Assembly: GCA_037178975.1 (NCBI GenBank)
Contig: JASJZH010000006.1
Span: forward strand, 3,162,001 to 3,226,000
Length of the DNA stretch: 64,000 nucleotides
Direction: 5' to 3'
DNA from: Oscheius tipulae
Lineage: Eukaryota > Nematoda > Chromadorea > Rhabditida > Rhabditidae
The notes under the pieces are model-generated. The model did not search any database. It was given only the letters and a program-made list of their open reading frames with translations, and was not told where the DNA came from. The translations under genes and the position numbers were made by a program. Positions 38,804 to 52,629 of the stretch are shown in pieces. Within the stretch, counting starts at the first letter, position 1. The number at the start of each line of letters is the position of its first letter.

Positions 38804-41593
38804 TTAGACGAAGGTGAAGTAGCCGTCGGATTTTCGGCGTTTTTTGCCTCGGGTCGGATTGGAGCCTTCAAACGGCTGCTTCGCTCTGTAAGAACAGCCA
38901 TTTAGCGAGGGGCGCCTCCGTTTGCCGTGCCGGCCCTGAAAGCACCACTTCACACCAACACACGCACACGACAGCAGCGCGGCGCTTAACTTGCTACTGT
39001 TACTGCTCTTCTCTTACTGAGAAAAAAGTTTTTGTTAAATAAAAAAATCTTCATTACCAACCGATGAATGTTAGTGTTCTCTCCCATGCAGCTTCTCATA
39101 GCGCCCAGAAAGCCATCTCACAACACTTTTGCTCACCTCGTCTGGCCGAGGAGCCACGTTTTGAAGTTGGCGTCAAGTTTACTGGGTGACTGACTGACCC
39201 CTCCTTCAAACATTTCGATCGGACTCTGAAAACACCTTATCAGACATTCGTAATTTAAATAGGAAAGGGTTACTACACACAGGGATTGCTATTCTCAAAG
39301 CAAGAACTTATTGGCCGTGCCCGACAAAGAACAAAGCTAGAGGAAGAAACTGAATCTTGGGTATTGCATGGCACCCCTGCCCGCAGCCATTTTTCTAATC
39401 TACATACTCTCAGAAATACAGAGCAAAGGGTGCCGTAGGGGAAACTTAATAGGTTAGAAGGAGGCGTTCAAGCTGGAGTTTGGGACGTGATCTGCCTTTG
39501 TTCTATTACCTCACCACTCCAACTAGAAAAGAGGGAAAAAGAGGAGAAAGAAAAAGAGTTCGAGTGGGGAAGCCATGTATGCCACATCTCATGCGCAAAC
39601 AGAACCGGACAACAGATAGTGTTAGGACAAAGCGAACGGAGGGCGTCTTCACCTTTAGCTTTCGACTCCCACATCTTGTGAGTACTAGAAACAAGGTAGA
39701 TCACTCCCCTGCATTCATGTACAATCCCCACAGAGCAAATAATCAAAGCGAATAGAATCGGCCTCGCATGAACCGCGTGCCCCGTTCCTTTTGATGTTAG
39801 AAAACAATATGGCTACAGCGCATGTAAATGTTTTAACAAAATGCAATGAAAAATTCGAAAATTAGGAGAGACGCGCCGATAGGACATGCTGTTCTGAAGC
39901 GCCCAGGTTAGTGCTACCAAGGCGCCCTCAAGAACTGGATTCTTCGCGACTTACCTTCCGAACCCGATCGTTGAAATTGTGCCAAAGAGCAACTATCAAC
40001 TCTGTAGCCATGATGTCTCCTGCATGGGCTGAGATCATTCGCATACAGAATACCTACAATAGCGTTTTAGAATTGGACAGAAATAGGACCTACCCCGTCA
40101 AAGCCAAGGAATTTGTGGACAAATTTCTTGACTGACTGCCTATCTGTCGCTAGATCTGTCGCTCTCAAATATTTCCTAATAAATTTCATATGCTGAAAAG
40201 AGAGGCTTGAAAAGAAGAAAAACTAGTTTTACCTGTCCCGGAAGGAACGATATCAACAGCCAGTGGAACATTGATGTTAGGGAGACTATCGAGACCATGA
40301 AATACCAAAACCTGAAATTATTGCAAGTGAATAGTTAGGCTGAACACAATGAACCATAAAAATAGAAAGATCTTTTCGTTGAACATGTTGATCATCAGTA
40401 CACATTGTACTGTGTGATGGTGGACGTTTCCTAGAACCCGGACTTCGAAATCACACATCGTGACTCTTGGAAAGTTGCCGCTGACTTCCCATTCTCTTCC
40501 GTTCAGGAGATCTCGGAGAATGTGGAAACCGTAGAACAGGTTGTCAGTTCCAAGGAAACTGTTTAAGATGAAGACCTAAACTTTTGTCATCCGTTTTTTT
40601 CCTATTTTTCAAACCTGCAGCACCACGTTGCCTAAATACAACATTTTGATAAAGACGTAGAGGCAAGTCACGTAGTTCCCCCATCGTTTTGAGACACATA
40701 ACCCGGAGACATCTGTCACCTGAAAGTTTGTTTAAACGGTACAAAAGTTCTGGCAAACTTCTCGTTGTATTTCTAAGGCATCTTCCATATGTCCTGCTAT
40801 CGTCTGAACTGTGGCAGCTCTGGCGTCGGCGTCCATCATTCGAGCATCACAGGCCATTTGAGTCAAGGATTGCACATTTATGCCTTAAAGTTGATTTTTA
40901 TATGACATTGGCTTGTCCAATGTCTACAATTAGAGATGGACAAGGGTCTTGCACTAAGGGATAGAGCTAGTTAGCGGTCTTTGAGTGTGGCTATCGATTG
41001 GTATAAGACACAAATTCGTGCTATTCATCCGCATTTACTATGGAATTCAATGGTGGTCCGACCCCGAAAATGTTCTTTAATTGGGAACCAACCTGAATGC
41101 CAGTGAAGCAGTCCCCTCCACATGATGCACGGGATGTAGAAGCAGAGCGCCTCCAAAGCTAACACGAACGGCACCCACTGATAGTAACTGATCTGTCTCG
41201 CTCTGTAATCAAGAACTTGTTTCCATTCAACTGTTTTCAAACCTTCGATCCCCATATTCTAACGGAAAGGCACTCGTTAATGGCAAATAGTAGGTATTTT
41301 CCACCCAGCAGTAATTCTCCGTATACTGTTCCCAGGCATCGGTGAATTGAGCCGGCACCCAGCATTGAATTGGATAGCCTAGAAAGTCAGTATAAACAAA
41401 TTGAACCAATACGAAAGCTGAAGTCCCTCTCTTTCCCTTTACACAACTCACCTACGTATTGCTTGGCCGACACAATAATTGCGAAGGCAAAAATAATGGC
41501 AGACGTGTAGTGGTAATTCAACTTGTCCACGAAGTCGTCGTCCACCCGGGGATGGAGCCCCTTGAAGATTGCTGCCAGGTAGTATAACAACAT
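38804..41593 (-). CDS. Innexin gap-junction channel subunit
   Basis: Eleven exons. The start [20 protein letters not shown] leads to [10 protein letters not shown] and TM1. Then come [30 protein letters not shown] and [19 protein letters not shown] (TM2 with the conserved YYQWVPF). Extracellular loop 2 cysteines lie in VTMCDFEVR and [17 protein letters not shown], followed by TM4. The intracellular C-terminus contains [13 protein letters not shown]. These are the defining innexin landmarks: two cysteines per extracellular loop and four membrane segments. Innexins form gap junctions and hemichannels. The last exons use a roughly 720-nt intron and end in a basic tail, [14 protein letters not shown]. 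Reading through the donor after RVRK would instead stop at 39928, and another acceptor near 39021 gives a third ending (stop 38986). A tttcag acceptor lies about 15 nt before the start. Confidence 0.9.
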
Positions 41594-44500
41594 ACCGGCC
41601 GAAAGGAACTGAAACATAGTGTTGATGACAACGTTTTGCTGCTCAAATAAGTGTGAGATACATTCGGGATGAGTGTCAGTTTGTTACAACTTAAAGGGGA
41701 GATGAGTTTTGTCTACGAACCGACGGATCGTCTCCTTTGTGTAACCGATAAGTCTTTGGTAGTTTTGTCTTTTTGTCCAAAGATAGGCCTTTCTGAAAGG
41801 TAACACTCTGAGTACGGCCACCTGGTCATAAAATCAACGCGGTAATATGAAGCGAGGTGGTTTCCGCAGACATTCAGTTAAGCATGTGATATGTTGGCCG
41901 TGTAGGTAAAAGAGAGTCTTTCAAAAAGTCTGCCTGGCAAGAAAGTGACAGCGAGAGAACGATTGAGCCAATTAACATGCGCAGCTACAGTAGGAGAAGA
42001 GGTGTTAGAGCATCTCGATTGCCCAAGACTCGCAGATGAGAGCAATTTCAGTATTCGCAGTGTGAGCAACACGCGAAAACTCACGCATCAACGAGTAGGT
42101 CTGGTTAACTGCCGCGACCAGCCAGCAACTCTTAAACAACAGGGCCAACGTCTCAGAAATTCTCGCGAAAAAGAGCACACTCACCTTTCTGTCCTTGTTG
42201 AGGTATGTCTTCGAAAACTTAGTATCGTGTGGAGCTGCGCTTGAAGGATGCACCGGATAGCGTGGAACGTGGTTCAGACGCTCGCATTTCTTGAGGTTAG
42301 TGTGCTGAAAATTAACGCATTTTTTAAGAAACATAAAACTGAAAGATGAAAAAATTGGAAGAAGTAACGGCATTCGCGTGATAATCGCGCAGCTCTACTT
42401 TATAATGCAATGCAGTGATACTGAATAAATTACGAGTGTCGACCTACATAGCAGTAGATTGCTTCCCAGGGAAATTTTACAGAGAAACAAGTACAAAACA
42501 GCCGGTATGACGGAGGAGGTAAAGTGTTGCTTGTGAGCAATATGTAAGTGAGTCGCGAAATGCGATTGTCGGCGGATGATGGCTGCCCTAACAAGAGCCG
42601 ACGACGGCAATCACAAGTCCACATGGACAGCCCAAATTGAAAGATGCCCGGGGCGTGTCACTAACTGTGTTAGTTGGAAGCTGGAGAGTCTGCCGAGCAC
42701 ATACTTCTCTCTCACTCTCCTGCGTTCTAAAAGCCGCCGCTCGAAACTCAATTTTGTCTTGTCTTTCAAAGTGAGAACACGAGAAATGCGATTTTCATGG
42801 AGGGCGGAAAAGCTTTCAGAGAGCCCTATTCTTATGGAATCAGTGCACGTGTTCTGCTGAAGATAGTCGAGCTAAAGGCGCACTTAAGAAAAAGTTGACA
42901 AAAACGGAAGTATGGCTTACCATTCGCTTCATCGTCTGACGTGGGAGAAAATAAAACTGACATGCAGCAGACGCAGTTATTTTATACAAGAGGCTTCTTA
43001 CTGCCGCGTAGTAATTGGTGGCAATTATGTTTATTCGCGGAAGGTGTCACTCAAGTCGTTAAGTCAGAAAAGTACTGTCCCCTAGGTTACGCCCTTAGTT
43101 TGGGGAACAAAAGTAACAGCGATAAAGGCGAGTTGAAACGGTCAGGACGCGGCTAGGTGCAGTGGCAGTGACCCAAAATTTATGTTGTGCCTACCGGGCT
43201 CCCGGTTGTAATAGGTGTTCATCAAAGAATCTCTATAGCCGCGCCTGCCATGCAAAAAGACCAGCACACATCAAAGTGAGAGCCGCTGGTTTGTGGAAAA
43301 GCTATTATTACCTAGACCATTCCAACCGCAGGCGCGGAAGTATGTTGTTGGAAAGCAAAAGGGGTTCCCCCTCACCAAAACGGAACAAATGCCAATTGGG
43401 GTGCAAAAGAGTCGTGTTCCCTAGCCGAAGAGAGACAAGCGTAAACAATGCAACCAAGTGAAAGATCTCAATGGCGTAGTCTGCCCGAATAAGTTTGTTT
43501 GAACAGAGAGACCCAATTTTAAAGCGAAACGTACCATTGAGCGTAAAATTCTTCGCGATAGTGGTGGTGGCATATTTCCCAAAAGTCCGGACATGTCTGC
43601 ATTTTGGGGAAGAATGGCTGCAACTTTAGCGACTGAGTCCTAGCGCTTCTCACTTGACTCAAAGCTCATATTTCTGGCAATGAGCATCATTAGGCAAGTT
43701 CTAATAAGCCAAATCTGATACACTGTCTGCCCAGAAGAACTTTTAGCTCGTTAATTGGAGTCCTACTGTAGTCACGCAAGAGAAGAAGGAACTCACCACA
43801 AAAAAGTAGGGCCGAGGTGGCGCAATCATATCGCTTCTCAACTATCATGAGTCGACAAAGTGGAAGCGGTTGCTTATAAAACTTTCAGTGGTCTTTTCCC
43901 AGCCCCAGTCAACATGCCAATGTACGTAAAAGGCCTTTTGAAAGCGAGCGCATATGATAGAGAACAAGTTTAATTTGTTCCGAACAAGTACGCTCGCTAA
44001 AGGCCAAAAAAGATGTAAAATGTAAAGGTTTGTTGCAACTTGCGTGAGCGACCGCCGCCGACTGGAAGAAACTTGTCAACTGACATGTGGTCAGATGCTC
44101 CTGTCACTGCCTAATCTATACAGCGGCTGTGAGTATTTTTACGTTTGAAAAAGCAAAAGATGGGGATATGGGCAAAAGAAGAGGATTAGCTGTCAAGCTT
44201 AAGATTTTTGTAGGCTGTAGTAAGAAAATGTTTAATAAAATACTGGCCAAGTATGTAGAACAGGAGAACAAAAAAAGGAAATGGTGACTAATGCATAAGT
44301 TGCCTAAATATTTCCGCATCGGACAGCAGGTGTCCGGCTGACCCCACCAGGCCGGCAGAAAACAGCAACTGGCAACATTGACGTGAGAGCGAGCAGAAAG
44401 TTGCGCGCAGGTGATGGCTGTCGGCGGACAGAACAAGCTCAGATTTCGGAAAAGGATATTTGGCGTTGCAGAGCCAAACTAAGAAACAACGCATTTCACG

Positions 44501-47500
44501 TATGAGTCTATGGCTCATTGCTAAGCGGCACATGGTAACCGGATATACGGACCTCTAATCCACAACGCATTGGCTGGCTTCAATAAGATCGTATATATAT
44601 TAATACTCGACTGCGTGAGGAACACGCGAGCCGATGATTTAGAGGGAAAGGTATTGAAGGTAAACAGGGCAAAAAGCAGGAGATTATTCGAAGACAAAAA
44701 GCCAAAAGGAAGTCATGTGAAGGGATACGAATTGAGTGGAATTACAACGAGAGGAACAAGGCAGGAATCTCGCAAAAATTTAGTCACAGCTGTAATAATC
44801 ACTCGGAAACATGAAACAAGGTTGTTGTCCCCTACTCTATCAACTTTTTTTTATCAAAAAGGGAGACAAAGGACATCTATCTGGGAAAATGACACAGAAC
44901 GGGAGTGTCACTGGCTTCAATAAGAATGTATTCAGACATAATCTCTGCCGGGAATGAACTTGATCTTTGTTATAGATTTGCTCTGTTTTGCACAAAAATA
45001 CTGTTTTAAATGTTTCCAATTGACCTTATTCATGAAGCAAGTTTTTTTTTTTAAAAAGAGAAAAACAAAAGATGAATAACTCTCGCATTTGATATACTGA
45101 GCTCAAGTAGGAAACAAGTGTAGGTATCACAAAATGATTAAAAGTTGGCACATACAGGCAATGAAAAGTAACCCCTATTGGTAACGACTAAGTGAGAATA
45201 ATTTTCCTTAGCGCAGTCAGAATCTACTGGGAGAATCGATGGCGGCGTGAGAACCAGCTGCTGCTCTACACATCTGATGAGACAATGACCTCTTGGTGCA
45301 CTTTCCTACGCTCATTGTCCTTTGTTGCAGCAGCACAACAATTTGTGGAAATAGTAAAACAAACCCATCATTGCCACGGATAATTTCTAGGATGGCTCAT
45401 CTAACTGCACTACTCTTTAGCAAGCGTCCCTCAGATATTTCTTGCAAAAGCGAGCTTCTTATCTTTTTAAGGGAGTCCGTAAATCCAAGGCTTGCACTTA
45501 TCAGAACATCAATCTCTTCTAAAAGGAACGCAGGTATCGGGAAAAAGTAGGAGGGCAATAGCCGAACAAAAGTCGTCAAGGGAAGACCATCAATACATGA
45601 AGCTATTCATTGACAATGATGTCCGAAAGATTCGCCAAGAAAGATGGGGGAGCTGTGTCAGACAGAGCACTTGCATTTGCGATCACGGCGGGAAAGGGGT
45701 TATGGCAGTAGTGTAGGACGGAAGTGAGGTGCTTTGCCCACTGCACACGGTTCGCCGATCTCGCAATAAGAAATACAATAAGAACAGCATGGACCAATGG
45801 ACACGCTAGCCCTTGAGAGTACTCGACTTAGATCCCAGAAAAGCTGTCTTTGAACCACACATCAAAATGTTCAATTCGACAGGTTTGGAAGGCACAAAAG
45901 GTGCAAATCAATGCCAGTTTGAAAACAACAGCAAGCCATGCTTGGAGTCCAACAAAGTTGCACCAGAATTGGTATAATAAATGAGGACCACCCGGTTGAG
46001 ATCAATATATAAGGGCAGCAAACTGGCGACATGAGGAAGCCTGTCTATAAACCAATGGAGACGCGCAATTCAGACCGCTCAGAATATATACCAAATGATT
46101 TGGCATTATGTCCTTATAATGGATGCGAAAAAGAAAACTAGTATGCTTCCAAGCATCATAAAATCGAAATGAAGATTTAATCGAGAAAAAACTAGTTTTG
46201 ACAAGTAGTCCTCAGTACGTTCAGCTTTTTCCTGGAAAAATTGAGGTGTTGGGATGTGCGAAAAGTATTAGAAGGAAATTGAGCAATTACTGAGGGTTTT
46301 TGTTCTTCTATGAGCACAGAAAATAGGACTGGAAATAGTACGAGAAGCACCGGACGCTTGTCTCCACACATAGAAATTGAATAATCTCCGTGCTTTGCGT
46401 GAAACGTGAAATGAACCGAGAGTGCGGGTGGGGTTTCAATGTGTCTAAAGAGCTCAAAACGATAATCTTTAGCTGTTTTTGGCAATTGCAATCCTTGCGC
46501 GATGCCGAGGAATCGATACATCTCCTACGAGTCCTAATTATCGGCAAGTTTCAAATGCAAATATTTGAGGGGCGACGATTACGTATCCAGTCCTTCGCAG
46601 CGATGTATATTTCATAAACAGATGCCCTCTGGGTCACTGAATTGGTGCCGACCAAAAAGGCTCGCCGCCTGAGAATATACTAGAATATTCCGAATTGAAT
46701 ATAGAACAGATCTTCTTCTTTTGGCCTTCATTTTAGCTCTTTGTGCTACTTGAAAAACAAATGCGGAAACCTTTTTGTTCGGAAGATAAAATACAAGAAT
46801 GAAGATGGACTAGGAAGTGGTCGTGAGAACAATAGAGCACAAAATGTTTTTGAGTGGGCCGTCTGCAGGGCTAGAGAAATTGGAAGAAAAGCGAACGAAA
46901 CAAAAAAGAAGCAGACGATATGGCTCACATGGAGTGCAAGGCAAACAGGAAGAACAACGTGACAGCTCGCCCACTGCGCTGGTCGGTAGCCTGTCCGCTA
47001 AGGAGATATTTTGGAGCTGTGTCTGCGCAATAACCATGTGCCGAATGCGGGCCTTCGGAAGCAATTCTAACATGGAGCAGAAGCAGTTAAAACTGAATTG
47101 GCACTAGACGAGGATTCGCATGCGTGGCGACTGCTGATTATTCGAGACAGCTCGAACAATGCTATTGCGCCCTCTGACCACTGATAGACTATGTAATTCA
47201 GGCGTCCAATTTGTCCTTTAATTACATTACTGGACAAAACGAATTTCTCCTGCATATTGGTTCATAGTTCAGAGACAAGTGAGCTCGTTAACCGCCCATT
47301 CAAAACCATATTCTTGGCAATTGTGGGAAATTATAACTATAAAAGGTAGAAGCCCATAAAAGTAACCTTTATTCGGTCCGAGAGGTCCTGTAAGACGATA
47401 ACAAACAAACGTAATTGCGCTCAGCTGGAGTGGAGAGGAGCTAGTCAAATGCGAAGTTATCAGAAAGCGATTACAAGGTAGGGTAGGCAGCCAGTGGATG

Positions 47501-49438
47501 CTGCTTCCATGGAAACGCAGCCCGAATACGGGGACCTCGCGGACTATGCGGGTTCATGTCGCACTTCTCATCTGTCTTCTTCCCGAAGGGCTATTATCAC
47601 TTCCGACAGGTAACAATTAACTTTGGATGAGGATGTGACTTCACCGAGAGCTCTTTGGATTCATATAGTTGAGGAGCAATCGAAAAAGTTGGAAGACCCT
47701 TTGGGCAGACTACTTTGATTAGAAGCGCGAGCATTCTTAGAGTGGACGACGCAATAAAATAGACTTACTTCCTTTGAGTGTTTGACGATGGGGAGCCAAT
47801 CATCGTGGAGTAAGCCAGCTTTTTTGGCTCTCATTGGCTTTTTGGCATGGTTGGAAGGATGAGGAGTCAGCGGCAAGTAAAGCGCTAGCGGAGACTATCG
47901 AGATGTCTATTGTGTCATACAATCGTCTACGACGTCGTCCGTCGCGGACTGCTAGGTTACCGCGCGGCTCAGTCCGACTTTATGTTCCTTACTTTATTAG
48001 ATATGGACTCGGTAAGGTAGGCGCGAGAAAAAGTGAAGCTGGTCACCTCAAGACCTCCACTAAAAGAATATGAATTCCGGAACAGAGGAGTCGATGACAG
48101 CACAAAGCAAACATTCACCCACTCTATATTGTGACTATTTTTCAGGAAACTATGCAGTGGCTGCCAAATACGCGAATGTCACAGTCAATGAGAAACAACA
48201 AGAAGATGCTGGATCGGCAAAATACGTTGTACAAATCGGTTTTGTTTTCGGAACAAGAAATTTGTTCAAAATGATCCTTACAGAACTGTCAGTGAGACAC
48301 ATCTCGGACAAGACTGAATTGGCTCAAAGACTAGAAACACTACTGGGAGAAGGAGTAAATGCCGCAGTGGCAAAGCATTTTCGGCAGAAGCCTTTGACAA
48401 GCACAAGTTCCTCGTGGAGCACTAATATAACAGCTGAGGTGAGCTTGAAGAAACAACAACGAAACCTCGAGTCGGCCAAATACTCGGGGGAATTTGCGGC
48501 ATGTTGCGGTCTAATTGGCCTAACAAAAATGACCATGTGAAAACATAAGGAAAATTCTTCTCGGGTATCCCAAGCAACGAAAAACAAAAAGCGATGGATG
48601 TAGTTAGTGTTGTGGAGTAGTAATTTACTGAGGAATGGACAGCGCTGGAACGCTGGCTAGTATTGCGAATCGGGTAAGAGAGTGTACGCGATTTGTGGAG
48701 AATCAGACGAGGGTTCCTACTCCCTAAATCGATGTAGACCACGAGTAGACTCACGGATACCTTTGATGTTGCTCTGGTCCCTGCTGGGCCAATCGTTTTG
48801 CAGGATTATCACAGCAAGTTGCTAGTTTTCAAAGAAGAAAAGGACAAAAAGATCTGGCATTGCAGTTTTTGCAGAATACTGTAATGGGTAGTTAAACATT
48901 GCGAGAAGAGCAAATGCAGTTAAAATATCGCATGGGAGTTGCGGAAACTGAAGCCTAGTGGATGAATAATGAATCATCCGGCATAAGTGGCGCAGCCGGT
49001 TAACATGCCATGTTAGCTTCCGTCGACACATCCGGCATTTACGGGGGTCAGACTCTGGAAATTTTAGCTCTTATTAGACAGCTGGAGTGAGAAGCGTCTG
49101 CAACGTTGAGTCCGTCCATAGGAAACTGACCTCTTTTTAAGCGAGGAGACATTAGGAAAGGATGATTTGGAGAACGGTGATATTTCATGCGGCCTACTCG
49201 AGAAGACAAATGAACTGCGCAGGAAAGCAACTGCACCCCGGAGAGCTTAGAGCCATCAATTGTTGCGCGTTGAAAAAGACACATGCAGTCGAGACAGTAG
49301 CTATAATATAAGATCCTTCTGGGAGTCTCCAAGAGTACACACAACACAACTGAGAGGGAAATGTGCGTTGATTGTTGCAAAATTTGATACTCTGATAACG
49401 AAGTTGGCTCATTTTAAGTCTTCACATGTTTCCAGATT
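41594..49438. other. Long gene-poor stretch
   Basis: About 7.8 kb without a convincing gene. The longest frame (48070-48540 plus, 156 codons) has no recognisable family and lacks splice context. On the minus strand a tiny start exon candidate near 42920-42934 followed by about 80 open codons was considered, but a rival frame of similar length lies opposite. Upstream exons of the gene at 49439 may lie in the right part but could not be identified. A run of ten T occurs near 45040-45060. Confidence 0.35.
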
Positions 49439-52400
49439 ATGAAAATTGAAGAGTTGCAAGAAAAGACGTGGATTTCATTTATCGCCTACGTTAATAATGC
49501 CCCAATTCTAGGAGAGGTTGGCATGATTATTGTTTAATAGAGAAAATTTGTAGGTGGTAGTAGAAGATTTGAGTCTACTGTCAGGATCTCACATCTCAGC
49601 TATTCTACACTACCCCTTCAGCCGGCTTTTATGTAAGAACTGTGTAAGCTAAAAACTTGCTTCTTACAGCTCAAAGGCAAATTGCAATGGAATCCCAGAG
49701 TAGATGGTGGATCATAGGTGAGAAACGCCCAAAGATAACCTGTGTCTAATTTTAGCAGTTATTTTTGCATCAGGCCTGCTGCTTGTATTGCTCGGATGGT
49801 GCATTCTCTGCATATACTACAACTCGTGTGGACGTCCATCTTTTCCGGGATCTGCCTTCTATCCCACTTATTACATCAAAGACGAAGAAACACAAAGTAC
49901 CCCACCAAACAATGTGTAAGTTTAAAGACTTACCGCAGTGGTTCGTTTGACTTGAGGACGGTGGTAATGACGATCATGATGCAGCCAAAATTCCATAAAC
50001 TACAAGTTCTTCAGGGCTGCTGACACGCCGAGCGCCAAGGCTGACGCTCCGGAATCGTCTCCTCCTCTGCAAGCAATTAAGGAAGGTAAGTCTTTGTAGC
50101 AATTTGGACGAGAAGTGATGGTCGTGACAATTTGAGCAAGAGGAGAGTAATTAATTTTGGAAGACAATTGAAAGAGAGGTGGGAACGTCTTGTCCGAGCA
50201 GAGTGGGAGTGAACAAGTGTTAGCGAGAGCCTCTCGAGAAGCGATCCAACTCAAACAATAGCTAAATACAGTTGACGTATTAGCATTTGAGAGAGAACAC
50301 AAAAATTGATTTCGCGCCCTTCTGAGAACCAAACCTAGCACCACTGAGCTTTGATGGAAATTAGTTCCATCCGTCAAGAAAAGACGTGCTGACGCCTGCT
50401 TAATTGACACCGTTGAAGAGACATTACTGACAGGGCTCGATTTAAGTACAACCCTTTTAGTTTAGACATTTAATTCTTCTTTTGCAGCAATTATCCTAAA
50501 ATAGTACTTAGCCGGTCGTCAGCAAGAGCTAAACCACTTCTCTGCTCTCAAAAGGGACAGGAACTGGTAAATTAAGGGTAGAAGGGTTGAAGAGCCAGTG
50601 GGTCTTTGTGGGTGGGGAAGTTTTATAGACTATGATGGCAAGCCGGACGGGTTTTGATGACTGTGGAACTCTCCAGGGAGAGGCTCATGATTAGCTCATA
50701 GTGGCGCCAGCTCGACAGATCACCTAATTAAATTTGTTGGTCATGTTGTGAATGGATAGTTTATTGCAATCTGCCCGAAATTCATAGTCGTGCACTAGAG
50801 TAGTCAAGGTCATTCGTGTTAAAGTAAGAAGCCTATTTCCAGAGACCAAGGACGAAAAAGAGCCGAACGCTGGTTTTAAGACACCGATTCCGACAACGCC
50901 GCCGCCATTGAAAATGCCGTCAATCGTGGAAGAAAATAGCAAGGTAGTGTGAGTGTAAATAGGGCTGTTTTCTGTCAATTTTGAGCTATGGACAAAGATT
51001 AAGTTGACTAGGAGAAGGGAAGTATAGAACTAACACAAGGCCGTGAATCGACTAGCTTGGCCGACAAAGGGGCACGTTTTTTAAAGGCTACAATTTTTCG
51101 CCCAATTGACATCCAATTCATGAGCCCAACATCAAGTTGCACGGGATCGTTTGAAGGATAGTTCTCCCGAGGAAGCTTCAGGCACAATCTCAGCGTGGCT
51201 CCGAGAGCACCGCTTCCCTAGCTACGTAATAAATGCGGGGAAAACGTGGATTTTGGCTTAAATTAGAATTACCATCGGAGCCACAAGGGCATAGTATAGC
51301 CGGAGGATAGGAGTGGATTAACAGCCACAGTAATCTCCAAAAGTGGCAGATGATGAACGCTTTAAATTACTTTCGAGCGCCAAAAAAAGAAGAACAAAAA
51401 AGTGTTTCGTGATTGAGACCACATAATTGAATTTTCACTAAATGTTATCGCTGTAAAGTACTACAATTTCAGTCAATGCAGATAGATAGCTGGAGAATGG
51501 AAGACGAGCCTAAAAAGTAAGTCTGTCGGCCAGATATGACGCTATAAATTATTTCCAGATTCGAATTTGACACCAATGATAAAAAGAAGAAGGACAGACC
51601 AAAAACGGCAGGCAAAAGTAGGCCCTTGAGAACAACTGACGGTGGGTATTGGTGGCATCTCTAAAAGAGCTATTGAAAGCTCGAGGTTATTCTCGTATGT
51701 GAGAAAAATTTTAATATTAGGCAGGGTCGGACCTAAGTTCTCGACGATCTAGTACTGAAATGCACACCTGCACATGGAGAAGGCAAATTTTATGAGGTGC
51801 ACTTAAGAAATATACCCAAGGAACGCACACAGACCAAACGTCGATGTCCTGGTGGCAGTTTACTGAGGCCTAAAACAGATTACAAGTCAACATAAACTGG
51901 TCAGCTGACGTTTTTTTTCTCAGAAAGCGTTCCTATTAAACTACATCGTTTGTAAAGTTTTGAGAGGAAAAAACATAGGCGAGTTTTACTTTAACCAATG
52001 CGTCTTTTCTCCCGTTCGAAAGACCTATGAAGGAGTAGGCTTTAGTGGGAATTAGGACGACGGTTTGACGCGCTCAGTAGAATGGAGAAGGTAATGAACT
52101 GCAGCCATCAGCTGGAAAGGAAGCACAAAGCCATGCGCTGCGCCCCCTAATATTTCATTCATGCCCTTCTTCCACCCTCGGAAAAGTTTTTTGTACCTTT
52201 CAAGACGCTACAATATGGGGGAAGAGAGCTTAAAAATCTACTCATTTTTAGGGAGAATAATGGGAACTGTGGCTAATACAATGGTCTGGAACGAATATAC
52301 CGCTGCAGATGTTGTGGCAAAGAACTTCGGCGTACAGCCTTCAATCTCCTGGGTGAGTTTTTAAGAAGCTGACATGACAAACGACCAGAAAACAATAGAC

Positions 52401-52629
52401 AAAGCGTAGATCAAAAGACTCTTGCTCGTAGTTCTGGCTTCTTCGACACCCTGTCTTGTCTAATTTGTCTTTTGGACTGCGATGTTATTACGCAGAGAGC
52501 CAGCGTAGTTTTTGGCATCTTGCATTAATTTCATTTACTACTACGACATTTACTATTTGAAATTGCATTCTTTGTTCCCCTAATTTCGTTGGCCTTTAAC
52601 TTCAGTTGGATATCTTTTCCAATAGCTAG
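49439..52629 (+). CDS. Single-pass membrane protein with long cytoplasmic tail (N-terminus uncertain)
   Basis: At least nine exons join in consistent phase. The first included exon reads MKIEELQEKTWISFIAYVNN. It is followed by a segment with VVVEDLSLLSG, a Trp pair (SRWWII) and a membrane helix VIFASGLLLVLLGWCILCIYY. The cytoplasmic part starts SCGRPSFPGSAFYPTYY and continues as a charged, Pro/Lys-rich tail (PTTPPPLKMPS, NDKKKKDRPKTAGKSRP) ending in an exon with NTMVWNEYTAADVVAKNFG. The region before the helix may be the end of an extracellular (possibly SEA-like) domain. An acceptor ttccag lies three bases before the Met and there is no signal peptide, so upstream exons are probably missing. 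Several introns exceed 500 bp. The final exon (52606-52629) gives only LDIFSNS; an alternative frame stays open to 52930. Family not recognised. Confidence 0.6.

Noticed and set aside
42576-42934. Two overlapping opposite-strand frames of about 80-95 codons, the minus one with a tiny splice-bounded start exon
   Set aside because: Neither translation resembles a known protein and each could be the shadow of the other.
48070-48540. 156-codon open frame on the plus strand
   Set aside because: Reads fairly protein-like but shows no motif, signal peptide or conserved pattern, and lies in a gene-poor region.
48988-49060. Possible tRNA: perfect A-box (tggcgcagccgg) with a D-arm-like stem and a weak B-box-like gggtcagactc
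   Set aside because: No anticodon stem, T-stem or acceptor pairing could be built around it.
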